Below the pieces are notes generated by a model, which saw only the letters and a program-made list of their open reading frames with translations, did not search any database and was not told where the DNA came from. From the NCBI GenBank assembly GCA_964610315.1, contig CAZSVM010000012.1, positions 1 to 64,000 of the forward strand: a DNA stretch of 64,000 bases. The letters are read 5' to 3'. Position numbers and translations under genes: made by a program. Below, one piece after another: positions 1 through 8,160 of this stretch (positions are counted from its first letter, which is position 1; each line of letters starts with the position of its first letter). Origin of the DNA: JAQVEM01 sp964610315. Its GTDB lineage: Bacteria; Actinomycetota; Humimicrobiia; Humimicrobiales; Humimicrobiaceae.

Positions 1-37
1 TATATTAACTATTTTTAGTATACAATATGTCTAAGTA

Positions 38-57
38 TGGGGTTCACCCCAATTTTT
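38..57 (+). terminator. Weak candidate terminator at left edge
   Basis: A 5-bp stem (TGGGG, loop TTCA, CCCCA; 38-51) is followed by a run of five T at 53-57. It would suit a plus-strand gene lying to the left of the window. The stem is short, no gene for it is visible, and it has no T-run in the minus direction, so it is not a terminator for the adjacent minus-strand uxs gene. Confidence 0.25.
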
Positions 58-132
58 AATTACAAATTATACATACAATAAAAATATCAATAAATTTATC
101 TAATTACTTAACTATTTTGAAAATAAGACAAC

Positions 133-1080
133 CTATAACTTCTTCCTAAACCATTCTATAGTCTTTTTTATACCCTTATCAAAAATTACTTCTGGCTCCC
201 AGTTCAATATTTTTTTAGCTTTAGATGCATCCGGTCTTCTAACTGTGGGGTCGTCTACCGGTAAATCATGAAATACTATTTTACTTTCACTTTTGGTTAA
301 CCTCTTTATGCTTTCAGCCAAATCCAATATTGACATCTCGGTAGGATTTCCAATATTTAATGGAAGATGATAATTGGTCTGGGCTAATCTAAATATCCCA
401 TTAACCATATCTGATATATAGCAAAAACTTCTGGTCTGACTTCCATCTCCAAAAACCGTCAGCTCTTTTCCTTCAAGTGCCTGGCAAATAAAAGTAGGAA
501 TCGCTCTCCCATCATTTTTTCTCATTCTGGGCCCATAGGTATTAAAAATCCTAGCAATTCTGGTATCAATTCCCTGCTGCCTGTGGTATGCCATAGTTAT
601 TGCTTCAGCATACCTTTTAGCTTCATCATATACTCCACGAGGTCCTACAGGGTTTACATTTCCCCAGTATTCTTCTGGTTGTGGGTGTACCTTTGGATCT
701 CCATATACTTCCGATGTTGAAGCAAGAATCATTATTGCCCTTTTTGCTTTAGCTAATCCTAAAACATTATGTGTTCCTAATGCGCCTACTTTTAGGGTCT
801 GTATTGGAAGCTGCAGGTAATCTATTGGACTTGCAGGAGAGGCGAAATGGAAGATATAATCAACATCTTCATCTATCCTTATATATTCAGTTATATCATG
901 ATTTATAAACATGAAATCTTTACTGCTTATATGCTCAATATTTGCCAGTGAACCAGTAATTAAATTATCAATACATATAACCCTAAATTCTTTTTCTAAT
1001 AAATAATCACAGATATGACTTCCAATAAACCCGGCTCCGCCAGTAACAACTGCTGATTTTTCATTATTTGATTTTGTAAT
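133..1080 (-). CDS. uxs: UDP-glucuronate decarboxylase (UDP-xylose synthase), NAD-dependent
   Basis: Extended SDR enzyme, expected to convert UDP-glucuronate to UDP-xylose with bound NAD. The longest ATG-initiated frame (start 912) lacks the nucleotide-binding end. Translating on upstream gives the missing Rossmann motif GGAGFIGSH and an acidic end of strand 2, so the true protein is about 315 residues, the usual family length. With that numbering the catalytic Tyr and Lys are Y151 and K155 (YDEAK). The only in-frame start before a stop is ATT at 1080, placed 4 nt after AGAGGTG. Alternatively, one A is missing from an A-run just after an out-of-frame ATG near 1060. It is the last gene of fcl-ugd-uxs, and ugd supplies its substrate. 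The enzyme assignment rests on the family sequence and the adjacent ugd. Confidence 0.85.
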   Translation of the reverse strand: MTKSNNEKSAVVTGGAGFIGSHICDYLLEKEFRVICIDNLITGSLANIEHISSKDFMFINHDITEYIRIDEDVDYIFHFASPASPIDYLQLPIQTLKVGALGTHNVLGLAKAKRAIMILASTSEVYGDPKVHPQPEEYWGNVNPVGPRGVYDEAKRYAEAITMAYHRQQGIDTRIARIFNTYGPRMRKNDGRAIPTFICQALEGKELTVFGDGSQTRSFCYISDMVNGIFRLAQTNYHLPLNIGNPTEMSILDLAESIKRLTKSESKIVFHDLPVDDPTVRRPDASKAKKILNWEPEVIFDKGIKKTIEWFRKKL

Positions 1081-1113
1081 AGTGCACCTCTTTTATTTAG
1101 TTACAAATTTAAT

Positions 1114-2475
1114 TTATCTTCCTATTCCTATATATTTAAAGCCTTGTTTTTCTAATCTGCCCTTATCTAAATAATTTCTACCATCAATTAAAACAGGGCT
1201 TCGCATCATATCTTTAATTTTAGCATAATCCAGTTTTAAAAACTCTTCCCACTCTGTTGCCAGTATAAACATATCTGCACCCCTTACTGTCTCATAAGCA
1301 CTACTGCATATTTCTACCTTCTTGCTAAGTGATTCAGGAGCTGCATTTACAATAGGATCATAAGCTTTAACTCTCACTCCTAAATTCACCAAATCATTCA
1401 TAATCTTTATAGAGGGTGCTTCTCTTGTATCATCCGTATCTGGTTTAAAGGAAATACCCAAAACTCCAATTATTTTACCCTTGATTATTTTTAATTCATC
1501 CTGTATCTTCTGCTTTATCTTAAGTCTCTGCTCTCTGTTTACATTTACAGCTGCGTTAAGGATCTGAGTAGAGAGCCCATACTCTCCTGCTATATTGCTA
1601 AGTGCTAAAACATCTTTTGGAAAACAGGAACCACCCCAACCAATACCTGCATCTAGAAACATCGGGCCTATCCTCTTATCAAGACCAATACCTTCTGATA
1701 CTTTTACAATATCTGCTCCTACTTTTTCACATATATTTGCTATCTCATTTATAAATGAAATCTTGGTTGCTAGAAATGAATTTGCAGCATATTTTATCAT
1801 TTCTGCGCTGGTAAGGTCAGAAATAACTACAGGTATTTTTGTATTTTTTGGAATTAACCTTTCGCTATCCCGCCAGTTAAAACTCTGGTTAATTATTGGT
1901 TCATATAATTTAATCATCTTATCAATTGCCTTTTTTGATGAAGATCCAATAACTATTCTATCCGGGAAGAAGGTATCACTTATAGCACTGCCTTCCCTGA
2001 GAAATTCAGGGTTAGACACCACATTAAAAGAAATCTTTTTATTACTGCTGTTATTATTCCCCAAGCTATCAGAAACAACCATGGAAACCCAATCTCCTGA
2101 GCCGATAGGTACTGTACTTTTATTTACAATGATTTTTTCTCCATTTATATACTTACCAATTTCATTTGCAGCTTCTTCAACATATCTAAGATCAGTCTGA
2201 CCATTTGGAAGTGAGGGTGTCCCAACACATATATAAATTATCTCAGATTTTGTTACTGCTTTAGAAATATCTGTAGTAAATCGTAATCTATTTTTTTGAA
2301 TATTATCTTTTAAGAATTTCTCAAGATTGGGTTCATAGATAGGGGGTTTTCCACTATTTAAAAGATCAATCTTCTCTTTTATTTTATCCACACAAATTAC
2401 ACTGTTACCAATCTCAGCAAGACATACTCCTGTTACTAGCCCGACATAACCTGTTCCTATAATACAAACATTCAT
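1114..2475 (-). CDS. ugd: UDP-glucose 6-dehydrogenase
   Basis: Oxidises UDP-glucose to UDP-glucuronate with two NAD+. At 453 residues it is of normal length. The N-terminal Rossmann motif GTGYVG is at residues 7-12. NPEFLREG lies near 155-162. The catalytic cysteine is C284 in GGSCFPKD, followed by the C-terminal UDP-binding domain with the FKPDTDDTREAPS element. The ATG start has AGGAG upstream. It lies 33 nt upstream of uxs on the same strand, so the pair forms a two-step route UDP-Glc to UDP-GlcA to UDP-Xyl, presumably for a surface polysaccharide. Confidence 0.95.
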   Translation of the reverse strand: MNVCIIGTGYVGLVTGVCLAEIGNSVICVDKIKEKIDLLNSGKPPIYEPNLEKFLKDNIQKNRLRFTTDISKAVTKSEIIYICVGTPSLPNGQTDLRYVEEAANEIGKYINGEKIIVNKSTVPIGSGDWVSMVVSDSLGNNNSSNKKISFNVVSNPEFLREGSAISDTFFPDRIVIGSSSKKAIDKMIKLYEPIINQSFNWRDSERLIPKNTKIPVVISDLTSAEMIKYAANSFLATKISFINEIANICEKVGADIVKVSEGIGLDKRIGPMFLDAGIGWGGSCFPKDVLALSNIAGEYGLSTQILNAAVNVNREQRLKIKQKIQDELKIIKGKIIGVLGISFKPDTDDTREAPSIKIMNDLVNLGVRVKAYDPIVNAAPESLSKKVEICSSAYETVRGADMFILATEWEEFLKLDYAKIKDMMRSPVLIDGRNYLDKGRLEKQGFKYIGIGR

Positions 2476-2538
2476 CAGTATTTATCTCCTGTTAATATTT
2501 TGTTGATACAATAATTTCTAAACTATTGCTGCAAGAAT

Positions 2539-3489
2539 TTATATTTTCAATAAATCTTTATTCTTTATATACCAATCAATTTCTTTTTTAAGTCCTTCAT
2601 CAAATCTTACCCTGGCTTTAAATCCAAACTCTTTTTCTGCTTTTTTTGTATCAAGATACCTTCTTGGTTGACCATCAGGCTTTGTTGTGTCCCAGACAAT
2701 TTTTCCTTTAAACCCTATAATTTGTCTTATTTTTTCTACTAAATCTTTTATGGATATTTCAAATCCTGCTCCAATATTAACTGGCTCGGGCTTATCATAT
2801 TTTTCAGTGGCTAATACTATCGCTTCTGCGCAATCTTCTACATATAGAAATTCTCTTGTAGCTTTACCAGTTCCCCATACTACTACTTCACCTTGATTAT
2901 TAATTTTGGCATCATAGAATTTCTTAATAAGTGCCGGTACGACATGCGAAGATTTCGGATTAAAGTTATCTCCAGGACCATATAAATTAACCGGTAGTAA
3001 AAATATGGAATTGAAATTGTACTGCTGTCTGTATGCCTGAGACTGAACCAGCAGCATCTTTTTTGCCAGACCATATGGAGCATTGGTTTCTTCAGGATAA
3101 CCGTTCCATAAATTTTCTTCTTTAAAAGGAACAGGAGTAAACTTTGGATAAGCACAAATAGTTCCCAGCGCTACGAACTTTTCAATTCCGGTAAGTCTAG
3201 CTTGTTCCATTAGTTGAATTCCCATTATCAGGTTATCGTAAAAAAATGTAGCTGGGTTTTCCCTATTTGCGCCAATTCCTCCTACAACAGCAGCCAGATG
3301 AATAACTATATCTGCCGCTGCATTATGATACATTCTTTTAATCGCATTTATATCTCTTAGATCATATTCTTCTATAACCGGAACAAAAATTTCCTTACAA
3401 TTTCTTTCCCTTAATTTCTTTACCACATAGTTACCTAAAAAGCCCATACCGCCAGTAACTATTATCTTTTTATTCTTTAAATCAATCAT
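2539..3489 (-). CDS. fcl: GDP-L-fucose synthase
   Basis: Epimerase-reductase that makes GDP-L-fucose from GDP-4-keto-6-deoxy-mannose using NADPH. The 316-residue SDR protein starts with GGMGFLG. It carries the family-typical AAVVGGIGANRENPA segment and the catalytic pair Y139/K143 (YGLAK). No GDP-mannose 4,6-dehydratase (gmd), which makes its substrate, is encoded in the window, so that step must lie elsewhere. It is first in the operon fcl-ugd-uxs, and a sigma70-like promoter with a palindrome lies directly upstream. No clear Shine-Dalgarno precedes the ATG. Confidence 0.9.
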   Translation of the reverse strand: MIDLKNKKIIVTGGMGFLGNYVVKKLRERNCKEIFVPVIEEYDLRDINAIKRMYHNAAADIVIHLAAVVGGIGANRENPATFFYDNLIMGIQLMEQARLTGIEKFVALGTICAYPKFTPVPFKEENLWNGYPEETNAPYGLAKKMLLVQSQAYRQQYNFNSIFLLPVNLYGPGDNFNPKSSHVVPALIKKFYDAKINNQGEVVVWGTGKATREFLYVEDCAEAIVLATEKYDKPEPVNIGAGFEISIKDLVEKIRQIIGFKGKIVWDTTKPDGQPRRYLDTKKAEKEFGFKARVRFDEGLKKEIDWYIKNKDLLKI

Positions 3490-3552
3490 CTATTTAAAAA
3501 TATACTACTGCGAATATTACTAAACATTAAAGATTTTCTGGGAATTTTTGAC

Positions 3553-3601
3553 ACAATTACAATATTGTAACATATTTTATAGATATTGCTGACATTGTCA
3601 A
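3553..3601 (-). promoter_or_regulatory. Promoter plus palindromic operator for fcl-ugd-uxs
   Basis: On the minus strand TTGACA (3596-3601) is followed after 16 nt by TAAAAT (3574-3579). The perfect 14-bp palindrome TTACAATATTGTAA at 3557-3570 covers the predicted transcription start near 3567. A repressor bound there would block initiation. The arrangement is seen directly; function is inferred. Confidence 0.55.
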
Positions 3602-3662
3602 TGTTCATCAATTCAATTATTTATTATGTATATAGATGATGTTAAAAAGACTTAAAATATTC

Positions 3663-4022
3663 TTAATATGATACACTCAATTTCTTTTCTTTATTGAAAT
3701 TAATTATCTTTTCAAGAGCTTTATTCTTTATTCTGTAGCAGTGCCTGCAGCTTAAAAAAAGTCCTCGCTCAATATAATTTATTGGTCTACCAAAAGTGTA
3801 GAATAAAAGCAGGATAGTTTTTTCCCTTTCTTCCAACTTATTTAGTCTTCTTACCAATTCCTTTCTTCTCTCAATGCTATCCAGAAAACCCAGACAAAAT
3901 GGTTCTCTATACCCGATATTTAATTTACTTAATTTAGGGCAAATTATGAAATTAGACTTAAGATAATAGCAATCATTTAAAGTTTTTAAGGTACTTATCA
4001 CTTCTTCATACGAATCAAGCAT
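3663..4022 (-). CDS. Small protein with sigma-70 region-4-like helix-turn-helix
   Basis: A 119-residue protein of unknown function, with GGAAGAGG 4 nt before its ATG. The C-terminal half (about 65-110) reads as two or three helices of the kind seen in sigma factor region 4 and phage late regulators: KLEEREKTILLLFY, then a short turn, then a helix ending SCRHCYRIKNKALEKI. No region 2 is present, so it is not a complete sigma factor. Five cysteines are scattered through it, with a CRHC pair in the putative recognition helix. It stands alone between fcl and rfbB. It may regulate the neighbouring glycan genes, but nothing shows this directly. Confidence 0.55.
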   Translation of the reverse strand: MLDSYEEVISTLKTLNDCYYLKSNFIICPKLSKLNIGYREPFCLGFLDSIERRKELVRRLNKLEEREKTILLLFYTFGRPINYIERGLFLSCRHCYRIKNKALEKIINFNKEKKLSVSY

Positions 4023-4259
4023 TCTGCCTCTTCCACCATCTTTTCACACTCAAATAATAACTTATAATACTATAAAAGAAAATTACTTTATTATATTTAT
4101 AGCATATACTTAACATTTAATGAAGTTAGCTTGATTTTATCACAAATATTAATAACGTGAAAATTATTTCTTTTAGTCAAGGCAAAAAATTGTAGAGAAA
4201 AAAGTAAAGTACAATGTTTTCCTAATACAAGAAATTTCATTCAGAAAAACTTAAAAAAT

Positions 4260-5252
4260 CTATACGCTTTTTACTTTCAGCGGCCTCCACCAGTTTTCAT
4301 TCTTTATATACCAGTATACTGTCTTTTCAAGCGCTTCCTCGAAACTATAGGTGGTATTCCAGCCGAACTCTTTTTTTATCTTGGAACAGTTAACGGAATA
4401 GCGGCGGTCATGGCCCAACCTGTCGGTAACCGGCTCAATCATATCCTCTGATTTTTCCAGTATCTCTATTATCTTTTTTGTAAGCCATATATTGGGCCTC
4501 TCATTTCCGGCACCAATGTTATAAATCTCGCCAGTTCTCCCATTGTGAAGTACGCGGTCCAGCGCACTGCAGTTATCATCCACATAAATCCAGTCTCTTA
4601 CATTCATCCCATCTCCGTAAAGCGGGACCTTGATATTATCGATAAGATTGGTAACAAAAAGCGGGATTACTTTCTCGGGATACTGATAGGGTCCAAAATT
4701 ATTTGAAGTTCTGGTAATAACTACCGGGGTACCATATGTTTTATAGAATGATCTCACAATCATCTCCGCTCCTGCCTTGGAAGCAGAATATGGATTATTC
4801 GGCTTAACCGGATCCTCTTCTTTAAATGAGCCTTTTTCTATTGATCCGTAAACTTCGTCTGTACTTATCTGGAAATAAATACTGCTGTCGTATTTTTTTA
4901 CCGCTTCCAGCAGGACGTAAGTGCCATAAATATCGGTCTGAATAAAAACACCCGGATCTTCTATCGAGCGGTCCACGTGGGATTCGGCAGCGAAATTTAT
5001 CACGGCATCTATTTTGCGGGACTTAAAAATTTCATCTACAATTTTTCTATCGGCTATATCACCTCTTATGAATTTGTAGCCGGGATTATTTTCAATATCC
5101 CTTAGATTTTCCAGATTTCCTGCGTAAGTTAATTTATCAAGGTTAATAATCTTATATTCCGGGTATTTTTTAATTATGTAATGTATGAAGTTACTTCCAA
5201 TAAAACCGGCTCCACCAGTTACAAGCAGCGTATTAAAACTTCTCTCTTCCAA
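4260..5252 (-). CDS. rfbB: dTDP-glucose 4,6-dehydratase
   Basis: Converts dTDP-glucose to dTDP-4-keto-6-deoxyglucose, the entry to rhamnose and other deoxysugars. The 330-residue extended SDR has GGAGFIG at 13-19, the dehydratase triad motif STDEVYG (T131, D132, E133) and Y155/K159 in YSASK. It starts at TTG 5252, because GGAGG lies 5 nt upstream. The partner dTDP-sugar genes rfbA and rfbD are absent. An RmlC-like gene lies upstream, separated by hicAB. Confidence 0.93.
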   Translation of the reverse strand: MEERSFNTLLVTGGAGFIGSNFIHYIIKKYPEYKIINLDKLTYAGNLENLRDIENNPGYKFIRGDIADRKIVDEIFKSRKIDAVINFAAESHVDRSIEDPGVFIQTDIYGTYVLLEAVKKYDSSIYFQISTDEVYGSIEKGSFKEEDPVKPNNPYSASKAGAEMIVRSFYKTYGTPVVITRTSNNFGPYQYPEKVIPLFVTNLIDNIKVPLYGDGMNVRDWIYVDDNCSALDRVLHNGRTGEIYNIGAGNERPNIWLTKKIIEILEKSEDMIEPVTDRLGHDRRYSVNCSKIKKEFGWNTTYSFEEALEKTVYWYIKNENWWRPLKVKSV

Positions 5253-5303
5253 TTAACCCTCCTAAAGCCTTTTCAGTTCATATTATTATTTATATCCATA
5301 GAT

Positions 5304-5525
5304 CTATAGTTTCTTCATGAAATCTTCAACAGTTAAACCAGCCTTATCAATTAATGCCCGTAAAGTTCCCCTCGCAACTTCCGGATGATTTGGTATAGAT
5401 AATGTTGATATATTTTCTTCTTTTGTAAGAATTATATGACTTCCACTGCTTCTTGCCACTACCCACCCAAATTTTTTAAAAACTCTTATAACTTCCCTGG
5501 GCTTTAGCAATGGAGCTTTCGGCAT
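5304..5525 (-). CDS. hicA: HicA-family mRNA interferase toxin
   Basis: A 73-residue dsRBD-like HicA toxin, predicted to cleave mRNA during translation. The catalytic histidine is H30 in the signature SGSHIIL. The preceding GW and the following SIPNHPEVARGTL are typical of the family. The start overlaps the hicB stop by one base (TAATG), so the two are translationally coupled with the antitoxin first. Confidence 0.9.
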   Translation of the reverse strand: MPKAPLLKPREVIRVFKKFGWVVARSSGSHIILTKEENISTLSIPNHPEVARGTLRALIDKAGLTVEDFMKKL

Positions 5526-5731
5526 TAAACTTTAACCTCCACCTGGCGTGTAGATATTGTCAGAGGAATACCCTTTTCTGCTCTAACCTCCAGACATTCT
5601 CTAATTGCATCCTGGATATTTTTTTCTGCTTCTTTTTCAGTTTTCCCCTGACTTATGCATCCTGGTATAGAGGGACATTCGGTAACATACATACCGTCTT
5701 CATCCCTAAAAATAGTAATTACAAATTTCAT
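5525..5731 (-). CDS. hicB: HicB-family antitoxin (short form)
   Basis: A 68-residue partner of HicA. It carries the degenerate RNase H-like HicB core (YVTECPSIPGCISQG and the AEKNIQDAIRECLE helix) but no C-terminal DNA-binding domain. This short type therefore probably neutralises the toxin without directly repressing the promoter. The order antitoxin-toxin and the one-base overlap are conserved for the system. It lies 39 nt downstream of the RmlC-like gene and may be read from the same transcript. Confidence 0.88.
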   Translation of the reverse strand: MKFVITIFRDEDGMYVTECPSIPGCISQGKTEKEAEKNIQDAIRECLEVRAEKGIPLTISTRQVEVKV

Positions 5732-5770
5732 ATATCCTCCATAGATAATAAGATAAAAGATAATTATTCT

Positions 5771-6226
5771 CTATCCGTCTTTTCTGTCCCAGTTATATGG
5801 TATTTCAGAGCTGTGTGGATCTACTCTGAACTCATCAGGCTCCTGGTAGTCGTAAGGTTCTGAAGGGATATTTATACATATTGCCTCATAATTTGTAACA
5901 CACTTAAAACCGTGATAAACAAATATCGGAATTTGAAGAAGTATAGGGTTATGCACCCCCATAAAGAATTCATTTACCTCCTTATATGTAGGTGAATCTT
6001 TCCTGCTGTCATATAAAACAACTTTCATCATACCCCTAACCACCACCATATTATCAGTTTGTTTCTTATGATAATGCCACCCCTTAACCACGCCAGGATA
6101 GGCCGTGGTCATATAAACCTGCCCAAACTTTATAAACAGATCGTCATCCGAGCGGAGCATCTCCATAAGTCTACCTCTTTCATCAGGGATGACTTTAAGC
6201 CTCTTTACTTTAACTCCTTCTATCAA
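5771..6226 (-). CDS. RmlC-like cupin, dTDP-4-dehydrorhamnose 3,5-epimerase family
   Basis: A single cupin domain of about 151 residues, shorter than classical RmlC (about 180). Features matching the family are DERGR near the start, GWHYHKKQTD with the His that acts as base in RmlC, and IPIFVYHGF later on. Start: TTG at 6226, because GAGGAGG is 7 nt upstream; the TTG at 6232 would be only 1 nt from it. It probably epimerises or isomerises a dTDP-4-keto-6-deoxy sugar made by the nearby RfbB. The exact product cannot be told, and 3,4-ketoisomerases share this fold. Confidence 0.75.
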   Translation of the reverse strand: MIEGVKVKRLKVIPDERGRLMEMLRSDDDLFIKFGQVYMTTAYPGVVKGWHYHKKQTDNMVVVRGMMKVVLYDSRKDSPTYKEVNEFFMGVHNPILLQIPIFVYHGFKCVTNYEAICINIPSEPYDYQEPDEFRVDPHSSEIPYNWDRKDG

Positions 6227-6310
6227 AACCAATCCTCCTCATATAATACATAATAAAAAAATTGCAATTCTCTTAGGGAACTGCCGCTTTAAAGTATACG
6301 GCTGTGAAGT

Positions 6311-6339
6311 ATAATATCAATAAATATATTTTCTTACAA
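6311..6339 (-). promoter_or_regulatory. Candidate sigma70 promoter for the RmlC-like gene
   Basis: On the minus strand TTGTAA (6334-6339) and TATTAT (6311-6316) are separated by 17 nt, in the 175-nt gap between the glycosyltransferase and the RmlC-like gene. It would serve the RmlC-like gene, hicBA and possibly rfbB. The region is AT-rich, so chance matches are likely. Confidence 0.4.
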
Positions 6340-6401
6340 TATAACTACCCGGGAGCAGGAAAAGATAACCGTAAAAAAATTATTACGAATCTAAAACAAA
6401 A

Positions 6402-7595
6402 TTAATTAGAGGTTAATTTCCTGAAAGCCTCTACGGTAGTTTTTATACTGTTATTCCAGGAAAATACTTCTTCCACTCTTTTTTTATTTAATTGTCCCAG
6501 TTCTTTTGCTTTCCCCGGATTTTCAATTGCCCATACTATTTTGGCCGCCAGATTTTCAACCCGGTCATCGGCTGCATAAATACCGTTTTCTCCCAAAAAC
6601 CTGCGGTTATTTTTCCCCTCGAAACATACTACCGGAAGCCCGGCACCCATGTAATTTATAACTTTACCGCTGGCCTCTCCCGCCTTTTCAACCTTGGGTT
6701 CAACTGCAATATCACTGATAAGCAGATAATCAGGAAGCTTAAAATAATCTACCATACCGGTAAAGTGAACATTCTTTTCTACCTCTAATTCCCTTACTTT
6801 TGCAGCGGTCTCTTCCACGGGATAACCCACTATCAGGAAATGGGTATCCTTTCTTCCCTTCAGGACCACCGGAATGGCCTCAACCAGATTCCATATCCCT
6901 TTGGCGGCAAGCAGTGCTCCAGTAAATATTACCAGTGGGGCGCCGGAGGGTATCCCCAGTTCATTCCTCAGTCCTTCCTTGGGAAGCTGGCTGAAAAAGT
7001 CGGTATGAACCCCATCTATTACCACCCTTACCTTATCGGGACTTATATGAAATCTATTTTTTATAATATCTCCGTTGGACACCGAGCTGCATATAAAGAA
7101 ATCGGGCATCTTACAGATAAATTTTTCCAGGGTATGGAAAAACCACCTGACTGGTCTTTTGCCCTTTATCCAGTTAAAAGTATCCAATTCCGAAGTCAGG
7201 CTTCCCTGTACATCGAATACCAAGGGAACTCTTCCCAGGGTTAGAAGATATTTTATGAGCCCGCCTACAAATGCTCCCTCATGAAGGTGCCCGTATATAA
7301 CATCCGGTTTTTCTTTAAAATATACGGCCGCTGCTTTGAAAAAAAGAAGTATGTCGATATAAAACTTATGTATGGAAGGGCCCGCTTCCAGTTTCCGGTA
7401 CCAGGGAATATTTATTATCCTTCTAATATCAAGGCCTTCCAGATTGCGGCCATTATGATAGGTTACTATAATATTCTGGTAACCGTAATTTGCCAGAGCC
7501 TTCATCTCTCCCAGTATCCTCATATGGCAGCCTCTGTCGGCAAAAAAAGGTGTGGGAACTATATTAAGTACCTTCATATTATTTCTTGTTTTCAT
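6402..7595 (-). CDS. GT4-family glycosyltransferase
   Basis: A 397-residue GT-B fold glycosyltransferase. The N-terminal domain opens with NIVPTPFFADRGCHMRILGE, and the C-terminal nucleotide-sugar domain contains LVIFTGALLAAKGIWNLVEA and the E-x7-E region (EPKVEKAGEASGKVINYMGAG). No transmembrane segment is seen, so it probably acts on the cytoplasmic face on a lipid-linked glycan. The donor sugar is unknown. The start is uncertain: ATG 7595 has its Shine-Dalgarno-like AGGAA directly abutting it, and the internal ATG at 7577 is an alternative. Confidence 0.85.
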   Translation of the reverse strand: MKTRNNMKVLNIVPTPFFADRGCHMRILGEMKALANYGYQNIIVTYHNGRNLEGLDIRRIINIPWYRKLEAGPSIHKFYIDILLFFKAAAVYFKEKPDVIYGHLHEGAFVGGLIKYLLTLGRVPLVFDVQGSLTSELDTFNWIKGKRPVRWFFHTLEKFICKMPDFFICSSVSNGDIIKNRFHISPDKVRVVIDGVHTDFFSQLPKEGLRNELGIPSGAPLVIFTGALLAAKGIWNLVEAIPVVLKGRKDTHFLIVGYPVEETAAKVRELEVEKNVHFTGMVDYFKLPDYLLISDIAVEPKVEKAGEASGKVINYMGAGLPVVCFEGKNNRRFLGENGIYAADDRVENLAAKIVWAIENPGKAKELGQLNKKRVEEVFSWNNSIKTTVEAFRKLTSN

Positions 7596-7698
7596 TTCCT
7601 GAATTAACTTACATTACTCTAGTCGATCCGGATATTAATCTTTTTCTAATCCCATATATAATAAAAAAATTCTAACTTACCATTGTGTCATTGTAAAT

Positions 7699-7758
7699 AA
7701 CAAATCTAACAGAAACAAGTGATTTGTTTTTGTCTTTATCAAGAAAATTAAGTAAAAT
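7699..7758 (+). promoter_or_regulatory. Promoter and 8-bp inverted repeat upstream of mntA-hepT
   Basis: TTGTCT (7730-7735) and TAAAAT (7753-7758) are 17 nt apart, which would put the transcription start at or next to the GTG start of mntA (7765), giving a leaderless message. Just upstream is a perfect inverted repeat, AACAAATC (7699-7706) and GATTTGTT (7721-7728), with a 14-nt spacer ending 1 nt before the -35, a possible autoregulatory operator. No convincing Shine-Dalgarno precedes the GTG. Confidence 0.4.
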
Positions 7759-7764
7759 TAGGCT

Positions 7765-8154
7765 GTGAATAAACAAAAGTTAAAAAAATTAATTAAAATA
7801 TTTAGCCAATATCCCAGTCTAAAACTGGTATATCTCTTTGGCTCACAGATTTCAGGTAAAACTGGTCCTCTTTCTGATTATGATTTTGCATTTTACATAG
7901 ATGACAAAGAAACTAAAGCATATCATACTGCTTTTGAAATCGAAGGTGAAATCAGCACCCTCCTGGCCACGGAAAAAGTAGATTCAGTAATTTTAAATTA
8001 TACAGATGCACCAGAACTTAAATATTCTATCATAAAAAATGGTAAGATCATTTACGAAATAGAACCATATAAACTTCTTATTGAACCTAGAATATTAAAT
8101 GAATACTTTGATTTTCGCTTTTTACTAAGAAAATATCAATTAACGAAGACTTAA
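7765..8154 (+). CDS. mntA: MntA-type minimal nucleotidyltransferase antitoxin
   Basis: A 129-residue minimal nucleotidyltransferase. The signature GS-x10-DxD is present as G26, S27, D38 and D40 (FGSQ ... SDYDF), with a third acidic residue in VDSVIL. In characterised pairs MntA transfers AMP to a tyrosine of the HEPN toxin HepT and so inactivates it. The start is GTG. It lies 6 nt upstream of hepT on the plus strand, opposite to both neighbouring glycan genes, and looks like an independent cassette. Confidence 0.88.
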   Translation: MNKQKLKKLIKIFSQYPSLKLVYLFGSQISGKTGPLSDYDFAFYIDDKETKAYHTAFEIEGEISTLLATEKVDSVILNYTDAPELKYSIIKNGKIIYEIEPYKLLIEPRILNEYFDFRFLLRKYQLTKT

Positions 8155-8160
8155 TACAAT

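Noticed and set aside
1595..2200. 201-residue plus-strand open frame opposite ugd
   Set aside because: Mirror of the strongly conserved UDP-glucose dehydrogenase; composition is what antisense reading of that gene produces.
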